A DNA stretch of 64,000 bases from contig NW_026570256.1 in the NCBI RefSeq assembly GCF_019649055.1, positions 744,001 through 808,000 of the forward strand. The letters are read 5' to 3'. The translations under genes were made by a program, and so were the position numbers. This stretch comes from Paramacrobiotus metropolitanus (taxonomy: Eukaryota; Tardigrada; Eutardigrada; Parachela; Macrobiotidae). The notes under the pieces are model-generated. The model was not told the origin of the DNA and ran no database searches. It saw nothing but the letters and a program-made list of their open reading frames with translations. Of the stretch, positions 23,978 to 34,540 are shown piece by piece; position 1 is the stretch's first letter, and every line of letters starts with the position of its first letter.

Positions 23978-26925
23978 AAGACTCGCTAAGATGTGAGAAA
24001 TTTAGATTGGTCAAACCTGCAGTAAAATCTAAGCTGTCGGCGTTCACAAATGTGAAATTCAAACTTTGTAATATTAACGGTATACTTTCCAAGTCCGCTT
24101 CCGTAAAACAGTTTTGTAGTGGTTCTGACATAGTCGGATTTACAGAAACTTGGGATAGATCTGAATACCCAGATTCGTTATTCGCTGATTTGAGAAGCTT
24201 CAACGTTTTCAGGCGACCTAGAAGTACTGATCCCCATGGTGGCGTGTGCTTTGTCGTTCGAAAAAATTTAGACGCTGTAAGACGAACAGACCTGGAAAAT
24301 AACGATCTTGAATTGCTGTTTATTGAAATAACAAAAATTAATATTTTAGCTGCGGCATTTTATTCGGCGCCTTCTCGAGTATCTATAGATCTTCCAATTT
24401 TGATCGAACATCTGAGAAATATCCCGCATGCCAATTTTTCAAAACTGCTACTTGTTGGTGATTTTAATCTCCCCGATGTTGACTGGAGTAAAAATTGTGC
24501 GAGTAGCAAACATAGTCGTGAATTTTTAAGGTGTTTGAAAGAGTTTAATTTAAAGCAAATAATTTTTTGCCCTACGCGTAGACACAATATTCTTGACCTT
24601 TGCATTATTCCTACAATGTGGTCAGCAAGTGTCCCTGAAAATATTTGCCCTCCGTCAACAACTAACGATCACAATGGGGTATTCATTGAATTTCCTAGGC
24701 AGAAACGAAAAGATACTAAAGTACTAAAAAAGCGTTGGGTAATTACGGATGAAGCTAGTTTACAGTTTCGTAACCATTTGTATGAAATTGATTGGAATGC
24801 ATTGCTACTAAACCTTAATCCGGATGAGCAAGCGGTTTTTATTGAAAACACGGTTCTCGAAGCAGCTAAGGCATTCTTTCAGCAAAAAGAGGTCAGGTAC
24901 AGGATGGCTGAATTCGAGTATCCTGCAAGCTTGCGTAATGCAATTCGAAGCCGGAACTCTGCATTTGACCGTTTAAAGCGTGAGCTGAACACTTTGCGAA
25001 AAGAAAGACTGCGACATGAATGGTTGAAAAAGTCTCGGTTAGCAGAGAGGCAGGTTAATGCATATTACCGTATGCAAACAATGAAGATTGCGGCTATATC
25101 TCGGCATGATAGCAAAAAATTCTGGCGCTTCGTAAAAGCTGCGGTAGATCGCCCAAATATGCCTCCACTGAAACGACCTAACGGTCTTCATGCTGTGGAC
25201 GATGAAGAAAAGGCTGAGTGTTTGAATGAACAATACGCGAGTGTGTTTGGCCAATGTTCAGTGCATTGTATGGCTGCTGCTCATGTCACTGAAGATGTAA
25301 CAGAAGAAAGCCTATTTGCTAGCGATATCGACATTTGGGACGTTCTGCGAGCAATTAATTGTAATAAATCTAGCGGACCGTATGATCTATCTTCAAACCT
25401 TCTTAAAGCTTGTAGTGCTTCACTGATCCATCCCCTGAAAATTTTGTTCAATAATTGTTTAAAGAAAAGCGTATTTCCCATGTCATGGAAAACCTTTTTC
25501 GTAACTCCTGTCGTCAAACAAGCTGCTGATCAGACCAACCCTGCAAACTGGCGCCCAGTGGCAATGTTACATCCTCTGTCGAAATTATTTGAAAAATTTA
25601 TTTGTAAAATTTTGAAAATGCAAATTGGTGATTTTACAGATAAACAATTTGCTTACCGTGAAAAACATTCTACCGAACTTTTGTTAACTTTGTTCTGTCA
25701 AAAATTAGCCGATGCTAAAGGTCGTGGTAAACGTGTCGACATTATTCTGTTGGATTGTAGCAAGGCTTTCGATAAAGTTGATCACTCTATTTTACTTACA
25801 AAATTATCGAAAATGAATGTTTCGTGTAAAGTTGTAAACCTTATCAGTAGCTACTTATCAAACCGAGTGCAGTCGGTTATTGTAAATGGCAAGAAATCGG
25901 TGTTTTTACCGGCTACAAGCGGAGTCCCTCAAGGGTCGCTTGTAGGTCCCAAATTGTTTAACTGTCTCCTTAGTGATTTCCCTACTGTTTGTGTCCATGG
26001 CAGTGAAATGTTGTTGTTTGCTGATGACGTGATGATGTACAAAATAATCGAATCAGATGTGGATGCGCTAGATTTCCAAAAAGATCTGGATGCCGTCACT
26101 AAATGGGCGCGCAAGCATAACTTGATTTTCAATGCGAAAAAGTCGGCCTGTGTTCAGTTCTCGTTCAGAAAGAAAATATCTCAGCCCTATAAAGTAAACG
26201 GAGAAAGTGTCCCCATAGTTGATTCGGCTAAGTATTTGGGAATTTACGTAGAGCGCAGCTGCAAATGGAAATTGCAGTCTGAAAATATTTCGAGTCGAAT
26301 GTTAAAGCGTCTGCGTTACCTTAACACGTTATTTCGTTCCCGAGACTTGTCAGCACGTTGTATGCTGTATACGAGCCTCGTTCTGTCCATCTCTGATTAC
26401 TGTGCGTCTGTCACCTTTTCAACTCAAAAAGGACTAATCGATAATGTGGAAAACGTTCAAAAAAGATTCATTCAATCACTTCACCTTAAAACTGACCGGA
26501 AAGACTATATTGGCAGATTAAAGGAGCTACAATGGGAGCCCATTGTACGGCGCAATCTGAAGCGCAGTCTTCAGCTTACGTACAAATTTATATACAACCT
26601 AATCCCTTATGGCGACAAGTTATTTTGTAAGGGTACTGCGGTGCGCTCTGGTGTTGCAGGTGCTACGCGTCATCAGCAGATGATGGCTGGACATCCGTGC
26701 CCGATTTTCCCTACTGGATCAACGTTTGGCGGTCACATGCTCCCAACATCGGACCGATCGTTCGCTTATCGGATGGCGAGGATCTGGAATGACTTGCGGA
26801 TTCCTGCGGAATCGTACCAGAGTCTTGGCAGATTTACTGCCGCTTTAAATTGTGTCGATTGGAAGTCTGTAGTGTCTTTGAAGAAGTTTTACCACGCTGA
26901 GCACGTGTTGTTATTGAAAATGTAA
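23974..26925 (+). CDS. LINE ORF2: AP endonuclease and reverse transcriptase
   Basis: The 983-residue protein nicks target DNA and copies LINE RNA at the nick. The N-terminal endonuclease/exonuclease/phosphatase domain shows FTETWD (about residue 57), GDFNLPDVDW (about 163) and TNDHNG (about 230). The reverse transcriptase shows the NWRP-type motif (about 524), LLDCSKAFDKVDH (about 591), SGVPQGS (about 648) and the catalytic FADD (about 682). A C-terminal region of ~200 residues follows; no RNase H domain or zinc knuckle could be seen. The layout (EN-RT, FADD) fits the CR1/Jockey group. The ATG overlaps the ORF1 stop as ATGA, which suggests termination-reinitiation. There are no internal stops. 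Confidence 0.93.
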   Translation: MKDSLRCEKFRLVKPAVKSKLSAFTNVKFKLCNINGILSKSASVKQFCSGSDIVGFTETWDRSEYPDSLFADLRSFNVFRRPRSTDPHGGVCFVVRKNLDAVRRTDLENNDLELLFIEITKINILAAAFYSAPSRVSIDLPILIEHLRNIPHANFSKLLLVGDFNLPDVDWSKNCASSKHSREFLRCLKEFNLKQIIFCPTRRHNILDLCIIPTMWSASVPENICPPSTTNDHNGVFIEFPRQKRKDTKVLKKRWVITDEASLQFRNHLYEIDWNALLLNLNPDEQAVFIENTVLEAAKAFFQQKEVRYRMAEFEYPASLRNAIRSRNSAFDRLKRELNTLRKERLRHEWLKKSRLAERQVNAYYRMQTMKIAAISRHDSKKFWRFVKAAVDRPNMPPLKRPNGLHAVDDEEKAECLNEQYASVFGQCSVHCMAAAHVTEDVTEESLFASDIDIWDVLRAINCNKSSGPYDLSSNLLKACSASLIHPLKILFNNCLKKSVFPMSWKTFFVTPVVKQAADQTNPANWRPVAMLHPLSKLFEKFICKILKMQIGDFTDKQFAYREKHSTELLLTLFCQKLADAKGRGKRVDIILLDCSKAFDKVDHSILLTKLSKMNVSCKVVNLISSYLSNRVQSVIVNGKKSVFLPATSGVPQGSLVGPKLFNCLLSDFPTVCVHGSEMLLFADDVMMYKIIESDVDALDFQKDLDAVTKWARKHNLIFNAKKSACVQFSFRKKISQPYKVNGESVPIVDSAKYLGIYVERSCKWKLQSENISSRMLKRLRYLNTLFRSRDLSARCMLYTSLVLSISDYCASVTFSTQKGLIDNVENVQKRFIQSLHLKTDRKDYIGRLKELQWEPIVRRNLKRSLQLTYKFIYNLIPYGDKLFCKGTAVRSGVAGATRHQQMMAGHPCPIFPTGSTFGGHMLPTSDRSFAYRMARIWNDLRIPAESYQSLGRFTAALNCVDWKSVVSLKKFYHAEHVLLLKM

Positions 26926-27282
26926 ATGTCTGTAAATTTGTTTAATTATGACCAATTATTGTTTCTTGTCTTCCGTTTTTTTTTATGACGTGTCTACTGC
27001 CTCGGATTGGGCCTTAGCCCAGATTGTGTGTGGACGTTAAACCATTAAACTTAACTATGACTTACATCCGATCCTTGCGGCCACGAAGGCACCCACTGGA
27101 GCAAATTCTAGCTACATTAAGTAGCAGACATTTGCAATTTTGCGCCACAAAGGCTGCCGTTTAGTATCCCCCGACATAGACTGAATGCAAAAGGTTGTCT
27201 CCGACTTTGCGCTATAGAAGTACGAAAACTGACCGTACTGTAATTCCGCTCTAACAAAGAAGATCGACGTTCGCTGGAAAAA

Positions 27283-28468
27283 ATGACGGTAAAGAAACCG
27301 CTTAACATTGCAGCGCCGCTCTGCACTGTAGTTCCCACACCACACAGTCGTCGCCAGCATCTCCACGTTCCTACGCACAGCAAGGCAGTTTTATCAAAAA
27401 TTTTCCACATTGTGGAAATGTACGCGTGTAATGCTGTAAATATGGTTATTTCGCTGGTTGATAATCTGTTCCATATCGCGCGGGATATGGTCGAAAAATC
27501 CGAAGCTGACAGTGCGGAGGAAATGCAATGGCACACTGTGCGCAAATATATACTGCGTGGCGTGTACTGTGCTCTTTATTTGGGGATACCCTTTATGTTG
27601 CTGGATTATGCCTTGTGGGGGCTGAAAGCGACCGGGACACCGTGTGAGTGCGAATCTAGGGTTACGTGAGACGCTAAATACAGCTCTTGAGGAACTGAAC
27701 TCTGACTTTCTCTTAAAGTTGTTGTGGAACAGTTTGCTGCTATTCTGTCTCGTTAGCGGAACAATTCTGTATGCAGTGAAAGTTTTTAATTTACGCTTCG
27801 ATTTTGATAATGTTGTTTACGCCGTTGCTCAGTTTGTTTACAGCGTAAAGTTTTGATGTTTCATTAAAGGTCGACCTGATGAGAATGGTCAATTACGGTT
27901 AACTGGAACGGCAGAAGTTATCAGCCTTCGGCGCCGCTACTGAACGGTACCGCCGAAGATCAGCTGAACAATGATATTCGCGCATCCGATCCGCAGAAGG
28001 TGTTCATGCGCAAATGGTGTTTCCAGCTGCAGTGCGGTGCGCATGCTGCCATGTTTTCGCATTGCTTCAATTAGTATAACGTGCAAACTGGTAATTGCAG
28101 ATGTGGATATGTCGCAGCTGGGGTACTGTCCGCGCTCCCGCATCAGCGGGTGGAGTGAACCAGGACTTCGAGCTCGCGGCATCACGGCTTTGGTCTGCGT
28201 TGTGTCACCATGGATTCTGGCGTTCGTGGAGCGGCTGCTGCTTTTCTGCGGACGCGATGGCAGGATCTGCAAATGGATTTTCGCTCTGCTGTTTTTCGTC
28301 CACAGTGGCGTCTTGCTGACTTCGGTCGGGTACTATTACTACTACTACAGGGACTGCTACCAAGGGACTTCCTACCAAAGCGTTTTCGCCCCGTTCAACT
28401 GGACGAACCCGTTCTCAGATACCTATGAGCATAAATTCCGCAATTACGGGATAAGAATGCCTATGTGA
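27283..28468 (+). CDS. Family A membrane protein, copy 1 (three exons inferred)
   Basis: Exon 1 (27283-27643) encodes a soluble N-terminus, then a hydrophobic segment (GVYCALYLGIPFMLLDYALWG), and ends at donor GTGAGT in phase 1. Exon 2 ends at 28036 (phase 1) with the conserved DPQKVFMRKWCF; its start, somewhere from 27870, is uncertain. Intron 2 is 28037-28100 (64 bp, ...TTGCAG). Exon 3 (28101-28468) gives GYCPRSRISGW, two hydrophobic segments (about 22 residues each, the second YYYYYY-ended) and a CYQGTS...FAP stretch before TGA. The paralog at 29.9 kb has the same exons. The whole protein would be about 300 residues with three membrane segments and several conserved cysteines. I do not recognise the family. 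Confidence 0.6.
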
Positions 28469-29881
28469 ATCCGCCGCGAAAGTGGATCTACAGCATGCAT
28501 GGAGTTTGTGGTGACAGTTTGTTAAGAAAACTAGCTTCGCAAATGGATTTACGCTACTCCTTTACTGCTATCGTCTGCATCGGTGCTGCTGTCCTCCGTT
28601 TGGTACTGTCATTATTACTGCGGGACTGTTGGTTAAACCCAAACGCATCTGCACGCTTTGTTATACTCTTAAGTGTTCCGCTGGAAAGCACCGAATATTA
28701 TGGGCGGATCGCGCGAAAACACTGGATGCGCAAAACGGTTTTCGGTTCTCGGTTTTCGGTTCTCGGACGCTTTATCGGTTTAACCACGAAAACACCCCCC
28801 CCCCCGGTCATGCCGGTTGGCCTACCGGCTAGAACGAATAATTTTATAAGGCTGAATTTAATACTCGAGAAACAATGTTCTGCGAATGCAGCATATAGTA
28901 AACTTATTTCCAGCTGTTCCCTGCGACCCGGTCCATCTTTTTAGAGAGGGTGGGAGAGGGGGCTTACTAAGGGAAGCCGTATTTCAGGGATAGGTGCAAT
29001 GCCGATGATTAAAGTAACTGTTACTGGGTAAAGAGTTTCGTAAAACAATAGAAAACAATGTGTGAGAGAGCGCGAAAATAAACGTTACTTATCCTGATTT
29101 ATAGTTACCAAAGTTTGGTGCTATGTACCGGGTAAACATATAAAGCAGGTATGTATGTACTATGCATGTATCGTAATGTACGATACCTTTCTATTAATTT
29201 TATCAGTATGTACTCTGACTGACGGTGCAGATATTACAGTAATTCAGCGTAACAACAACGACTTCGTCCAGAAACAATACGAGTACCCAATGCGGCTCAC
29301 AGGACAAGTCTTAGAGATGGTAATTTCTGTGACCGTAGGTCACAGAACGAATTTTTTGGCCTTGCCATATGCATTGTTGGTGTGTGTGTATTCGTCGACA
29401 TGACGTTGTAGGCAGCAATGATAAGAGAATGGCCAGCAATCAAACTCAAGTCAACAGAGCAACGGAGATGGTGCGGATCTGTTTACGTACAGTGCTCACG
29501 GAATAGTCACGGATAGAGTGCCCTGAAACCAGCATATTGACTGGAACTGTGACAACTGTATATACCTTTCGACACGGACAGTTCTGCCGCTTTTTCATAA
29601 CTGACAATATTGACTTTAATTACTTTAAATCAACAAAAGCAACTACTGAAATTATGTTCCTGTGTTAGATTAGCAGGCTGGATCGACGCACAGTTGATCC
29701 ATTCGGACGTTGCGCACGTACCGTATACAGTACACCAGAGTAACCAGACGATTAAAGATTAAACATCACCGTCAGAAAATTGCATCTCAAGCACATCGTA
29801 TAGCTTTTCCCTGATTATAAGCCGAGTAATGCCAATAACGTATACTTTTGTGCCAATGCAGGCAAACTTCCAGAGGAAAAC
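28469..29881. other. Intergenic stretch between the two family A genes
   Basis: A short tandem GGTTTTCGGTTCTC repeat lies at 28737-28772, followed by a run of C (28796-28806). A block at 29598-29640 matches 22876-22917. Short open frames at 28465-28944 and 29155-29403 have no supporting context. Confidence 0.4.
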
Positions 29882-31465
29882 ATGGCGATGCCACTACTGA
29901 CAAGCACTGGAGAGCCACCCTGCACCGGCATGTTCTTTCCAGAAGGATCCCGCCAGCATTTTAACGTTCCCAGTCACAAAAGTGGTATTCTAAGGAAAAC
30001 GACTCAATTTGTGCAAAGGTATGCATGTCGCGCGCTGGATATTGTGGTCTTGCTGGTGGATAAATGGAATCACCATCCGCGTGACATAGACGAAGAAGAA
30101 TCCAAGGGCGGGTGCAACAGACGGTGGCGCACCGATATGTTATGGTGTTTCATGTACTGTATCCTATCCTCTACATTGGCATGCCTACGGTTCTCCTAGA
30201 CTACGCTCTGTGGGGCATTACCGCCACCGGGACACCATGTGAGTTCGAGTATTTCGTTTACGATGCCCTGCATATTCATACCATAAGGTATTTCAGTTCT
30301 CTCAAATTTTTAGCGGCTTGTTCATATTTTTATTGAGTTGTACTGGGACAGTTTATTAAACTTTTGCGGTACAATACATAGATCAAGCATTTGAACATTA
30401 CAATTTTTGACAGATTGTATTTGGTAGCTTTTCCTATTCAGTTTTGCTAGGATTCATCTGTTTTTGGGCTCTGCACCACTTGTTTTCTTACACAAAGGTG
30501 GTACGATGCTTAAATAAACATACATAGTATATCCCTAATCAAACATGAATAGTAGCAAATCTAAATGAAAAAAAGACAATCAGTATACTTGTATTCTATG
30601 TTCACGATTAGATTAAGTATTCATATTATAATGTGCGTTACACTTTATTCAGTAAATTTACAAAGGCTGCGCTTGCTAAAAATCTTCTAACTGAAAATCC
30701 TTCCATTTAACATGGGACGGGACACATTACGCGTATATTGGAACTTTTGGATTTACTTCGATGTTCTCTAGAAAGACGTACTTGAACAATATACCATTAA
30801 ATGTTCTTAGAGCGCTATATTTCTACCACGGTTCAGTTAATGTTTCGTTAAAGGTCAACCTGATGAAAACGGTCAATCTCTTTTTCGAACGGCACAATAA
30901 CTGTCGAATGGAATGGTGACAGTTTCCAGCCGTCGGCGGCACTGCTAAACGCCACCATTGAGGAACAGCTGAATAACGAGATCAGCGGCGCAACCGATCC
31001 ACAACAAGTCTTCATGCGCAAATGGTGCTTCCATTTGCACTGTGGTACGAACGTTGCGAACGCTGCCATATGTTTGAGCCAGCATCTACTTGACCAATGT
31101 CCACTGCTATGATTTAAGGTGGGGATAAGTCGAAGCAGGGATACTGTCCGCGCTCCCGCATCACCGGATGGAGTGCACCGGCACTGCGGACGCGCGGCAT
31201 TGGCGCGATGGTCTGTTTCGTGTCAGCCTGGGTTCTGCTGCTGATGTTGGTGACGCTTGCTGGCGGCACCAGTAAACTATCCAAATGCACTTTCGCCCTG
31301 GTGCTTGTCGTTCATACCGGTGTGGTAGTGGTCTCCTTCGGGTGCTGCCTTTACTATTACAAACACTGCTACCAGGGAACGTCCCATCAAAGCAGTTTCG
31401 CTCCAGTCCACTGGATCGGCTTGTGGTTCGATCCGAGACCTAAGCTGCGCCTCGGCAGGATATAG
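29882..31465 (+). pseudogene. Family A membrane protein, copy 2 (frameshift in exon 1)
   Basis: This is the tandem paralog of the 27.3-kb gene. Exon 1 runs from ATG 29882 to 30238 with donor GTGAGT in the same phase. It changes frame near 30110, after which LLDYALWG-TATGTPC matches copy 1. Exon 2 ends at 31045 (DPQQVFMRKWCF). Intron 2 is 31046-31118 (73 bp). Exon 3 (31119-31465) encodes GYCPRSRITGW, two hydrophobic segments and CYQGTSHQS-FAP before TAG. The remainder is well conserved despite the single frame change, so it may be a recent pseudogene or a sequencing error in an otherwise functional gene. Intron 1 is about 0.6 kb. Confidence 0.55.
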
Positions 31466-32085
31466 GAAGGGGCCCAGGATGGAGCATCGCCAGCTAAGAA
31501 GAATGGCAAACAAATATTGTGTGCAAACTGAGGGTCTACTGCACCTTCATCCTTACCGATTGTCAGGTGTTAGTGTGCTACTTACAATTATAACGGCAAT
31601 CACAGTATGAATATTCATTCGGTTAAACATTTACTTATTCTTTTTGTTCAGTATTTATCTCTACTAGATTAAAAAAGCCGCCTGAGAGTGTTCCGCCGTC
31701 TCTGTTTGCTGTTTTTAGTCTTCTGATAATAGTTCAAGAGATTACTACTTTTCAGGTTGCGCTTAGCTGCGACTGACAGATTACTTTGAAGTTTGAACGT
31801 AATATGTGATACGTCTTCCAGATTGGCTCCTTATCCAGTGAGAACTGATTTAACAAAATTTTTTTCCAGAGGAATTCCAGGTAACAAAATTATGTCCTCC
31901 CAGGCAATTTCGTAATAAAGTTAAAGTCATCATTCAAAATATGTATTTCGATTGCACTCCGTGTTAAAAAATAAAAGCCACAGTTAGTTACCTTACCAAG
32001 TTTAATGGCAATGCATATGCTACAGTACCGTTATTCGACGATCGTAATAGCTCAGTGCAATTTGATGCTTTGTTCTCCCAGAATA
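31466..32085. other. Intergenic stretch, no gene recognised
   Basis: Only short open frames are present. No exon with matching splice sites and no repeat was seen. Confidence 0.35.
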
Positions 32086-32086
32086 C

Positions 32087-32632
32087 TGACGGGTCGGCCA
32101 AGTTTACCTTTGCCGCCCGTATGCCTTTACCTTTACAGTTTGAGTGTACAGAAATTGTGCTTCAAACGCGAATACTGTGAGATCCACAAATCAGTGCACG
32201 CTTTCAATTCCACAGTGTATTACAACAGTTTGTTTCTTTTCACGCAATTACTATATACTGTAATTTGCACATACGTAGCACTCGCCATATATTTCAAGCC
32301 ACACGGCTGAAGCGCTTACAAATTTTATTATGCGCCCTGTAACCAATAATGCCACAACGTTTGTCATGTGTTGGATGTCATGCCGTTGATTAAATAAAAG
32401 AACTAATATTCTGAGTTAAGTCTATGTGTGCAAAGTGCAGAAATTGCACAGTTAAATAGTTTGTGACGATATTCTGCCATGCAAAAGGTCATTGGCAACG
32501 GTAAAGGTAATTGAGAAGTCTGTTTGGAACGGTTTATTAGAACGGTGAAGGCTTTTGCGATGGCAAAGGTAAACTTGAAAAAGGCAAACTGTAAAGGCAA
32601 ACGGACGGCAAAGGTAAACTTGGCTGACCCCA
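32087..32632. mobile_element. MITE-like element with ~45-bp terminal inverted repeats
   Basis: The left end GGGTCGGCCAAGTTTACCTT (from 32091) and the reverse complement of the right end GGGTCAGCCAAGTTTACCTT (to about 32631) match. The match continues through TTGCCG-CCGT-TGCCTTTAC to a CTTTACAG word, about 45 bp with few mismatches. Sub-terminal AAGGTAAA and AAGGCAAA words repeat on the right side. The ~450-bp interior is non-coding. No clear target-site duplication was found. Confidence 0.65.
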
Positions 32633-33105
32633 CTTAGACCTTACATTTCGAACAGTTGCTTACCTACGCGGCTACGCCATGTGTAGCGCAAACAGCGTCG
32701 GTGAGAAATTGTTGAACAACGTCGAAGTATACATAAACAAGAAAATACATACGGTGGACTATATCCTCCAGGGATGCTCATACATGGTATTCATGACCTT
32801 GTACAACTTTGAATACACCTTAATGGTGGATAGTGCATACTTACCGTAAATGCATTACAACGATTTTTGAGGCAAGTACAATCCCAACAAAGAGAATTCA
32901 CTGTTTTGCATATCTTTAGCAAAATTTTTGTAATCACTTAGGAGCTTCAGGAATAATCGAAACTGGAGAGGAAACAATAGTACGAGGGCACATTCCCCTA
33001 GCCCTTTTAAAAGACCACGGTAAAATACTAGGTTCGTATCTGTTGCTGCGTCGGCAACGTCTAGTACATTTGGCATGCGCGGTTTAGTTCCGTGCCCAGT
33101 CGAAT

Positions 33106-34540
33106 TCAGTCCTTGGTTTCGCCAACTTCATTCTTTTCCTTGTTGAAAGCCTGAATGGCGAGTTTCAGCTGACAAGTTTAAATTATGGTTAGTACTATTT
33201 ATGAGTACAAGACTGTTTTGTCTGCTAACGTCCTGAACACTGGCAACATTAGAGTACCACTTGACTCGGAAAAAAACGGGAAAAATTACTAAACTCCGAA
33301 ATTACAAAGACACGCAGTGCGGTCGGTCGATAGCGCAGACCAGTTCAGAATTGCAGCGATCCAGGACAACGTGCGCAGAAAACAATTTATTCGTTCTTAC
33401 CGCTTGGAATGAGTGTTCGACCAGCAGAACTTTCTCCAATTCAGTGGCTAGTCGGGCCTCTTGATGGCTTGCGGCATTATCTGTGCATTTCACATGAAGA
33501 ACCGTAAGTTAACACAGCAATACTCGGCCCAATGAAAGGTGAAAATCGGCAAGCACACTTTAACAGAATCTAATGTGCCGCATGTCAATTTACCAGCACA
33601 TTCCATAAACTTGGGATACAGTTCCACTGTCTGAATACGCAGTCCTTCGTGCTGTGCGAAGCCCAGAGCACGCAGCGAATCAGCAGCACCGATGGCACCA
33701 TGGAACGCTGCGGCTGCCTTACTCTTCCACGTGGAAATCTGTGCTGCCGCGTCGGCGAATTCTACGAGCGAAACTCTCTTATTCTCTATGTAAGATTTTC
33801 AAACAGAGGGACCAATCGAGAAACAATACAGCTGTAAGCAAATGTCGTGACGTGAAGCAGCGTTGTGCTTTTTAATTCTGTGATGCATGGCGTCTCCCAA
33901 AGTGCGATAAATTCAAATCCAGAGAGGCCGACCACGAACCGGGCCTCCGCGAGCTGGGCATAATCAGATATACCGCGAGCACGAAGTGCTAGGGTGCAAA
34001 TAAAGCTGATCGAAAAGTTGAAAAACTACTAGCACACGCCCTCCCAGCCCGTAAACCAGGGGGTATGGATACACTAGATGTAGTAGATTTACCGTAGCTG
34101 CAAAGAAGATCGTAAGCACACCTACCATTTTGCGCCAGCTGGAGCATATTAGCGAAGTGGCGCTCCTGTTCGGCTGCAGACTGTTTGAGGAGCTCCTCCA
34201 CATCTGGAGAAAATCGCTGCGTGCCAGTAGTTCCAGTCATTAGGGCGTTTACAGCTTCAAGACAATGGATCACTATCTCCGGGATTGGTGTTTTCGACTT
34301 AATATGGTCCACGTACTCTGTAACGTAGATTCGTCGTAGACACATAACAATCCTGCATACTCGCCCACATGAGAATTGAGCACAGACAAATCGGAAAGTC
34401 CATGGAGAACTGCCATGCCATGATGCCACCGATGGCTCGCAAGAAATTTTCGCCAAACTTACGGGAAGCTGATTTTACGCAGTCAGCCAGGATATCAATG
34501 TTGGTCCCGACTTCTCGCCACAGACCGTTCACGCTCTTGG
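33106..34540 (-). CDS. Spliced gene of unknown function, six 3'-terminal exons
   Basis: I assembled six minus-strand exons from splice sites with consistent phases: 34540-34361, 34317-34126, 33988-about 33850, 33783-33594, 33480-33401 and 33168-33106 (TGA). Introns are 43, 137, ~68, 113 and 232 bp. Donors include GGTAGGT, GGTAAAT and GCGGTAAGA; acceptors include CCCTAG, TGCACAG and CTTGTCAG. The product is rich in amphipathic helices: LWREVGTNIDILADCVKS and VEELLKQSAAEQERHFANML in exons 1-2, AQLAEARFVVGLSGFEFI in exon 3, AAQISTWKSKAAAAFHGAIG in exon 4 and ATELEKVLLVEHSFQ in exon 5. It ends in a lysine/glutamate-rich tail. A scaffold of coiled-coil or BAR-like type is possible but unproven. 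The end of exon 3 is the weakest call. The 5' exons upstream of 34540 were not found. Confidence 0.5.

Larger units (their letters stand above)
23100..27060 (+). mobile_element. CR1/Jockey-superfamily LINE, apparently intact
   Basis: The element has two open frames (23144-23977 and 23974-26925) and a ~130-bp 3' UTR. The UTR has a GC-rich hairpin-like piece (GGGCCTTAGCCC, near 27011) and ends in GACGTTAAACCATTAAACTTAACT. A TTAAAC-type tail rather than poly-A is usual for many CR1/Jockey/RTE-like elements. No LTRs are present. Neither ORF has a stop or frameshift, so the copy is young. The 5' border is uncertain and no target-site duplication was identified. Confidence 0.85.

Noticed and set aside
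33964-34203. Hydrophobic minus-strand frame (FFAATVNLLHLVYPYPLVYG) as a membrane exon
   Set aside because: It falls almost completely within the 34125-33989 intron that gives phase-consistent joining of the flanking exons. It remains an alternative if that splicing is wrong.
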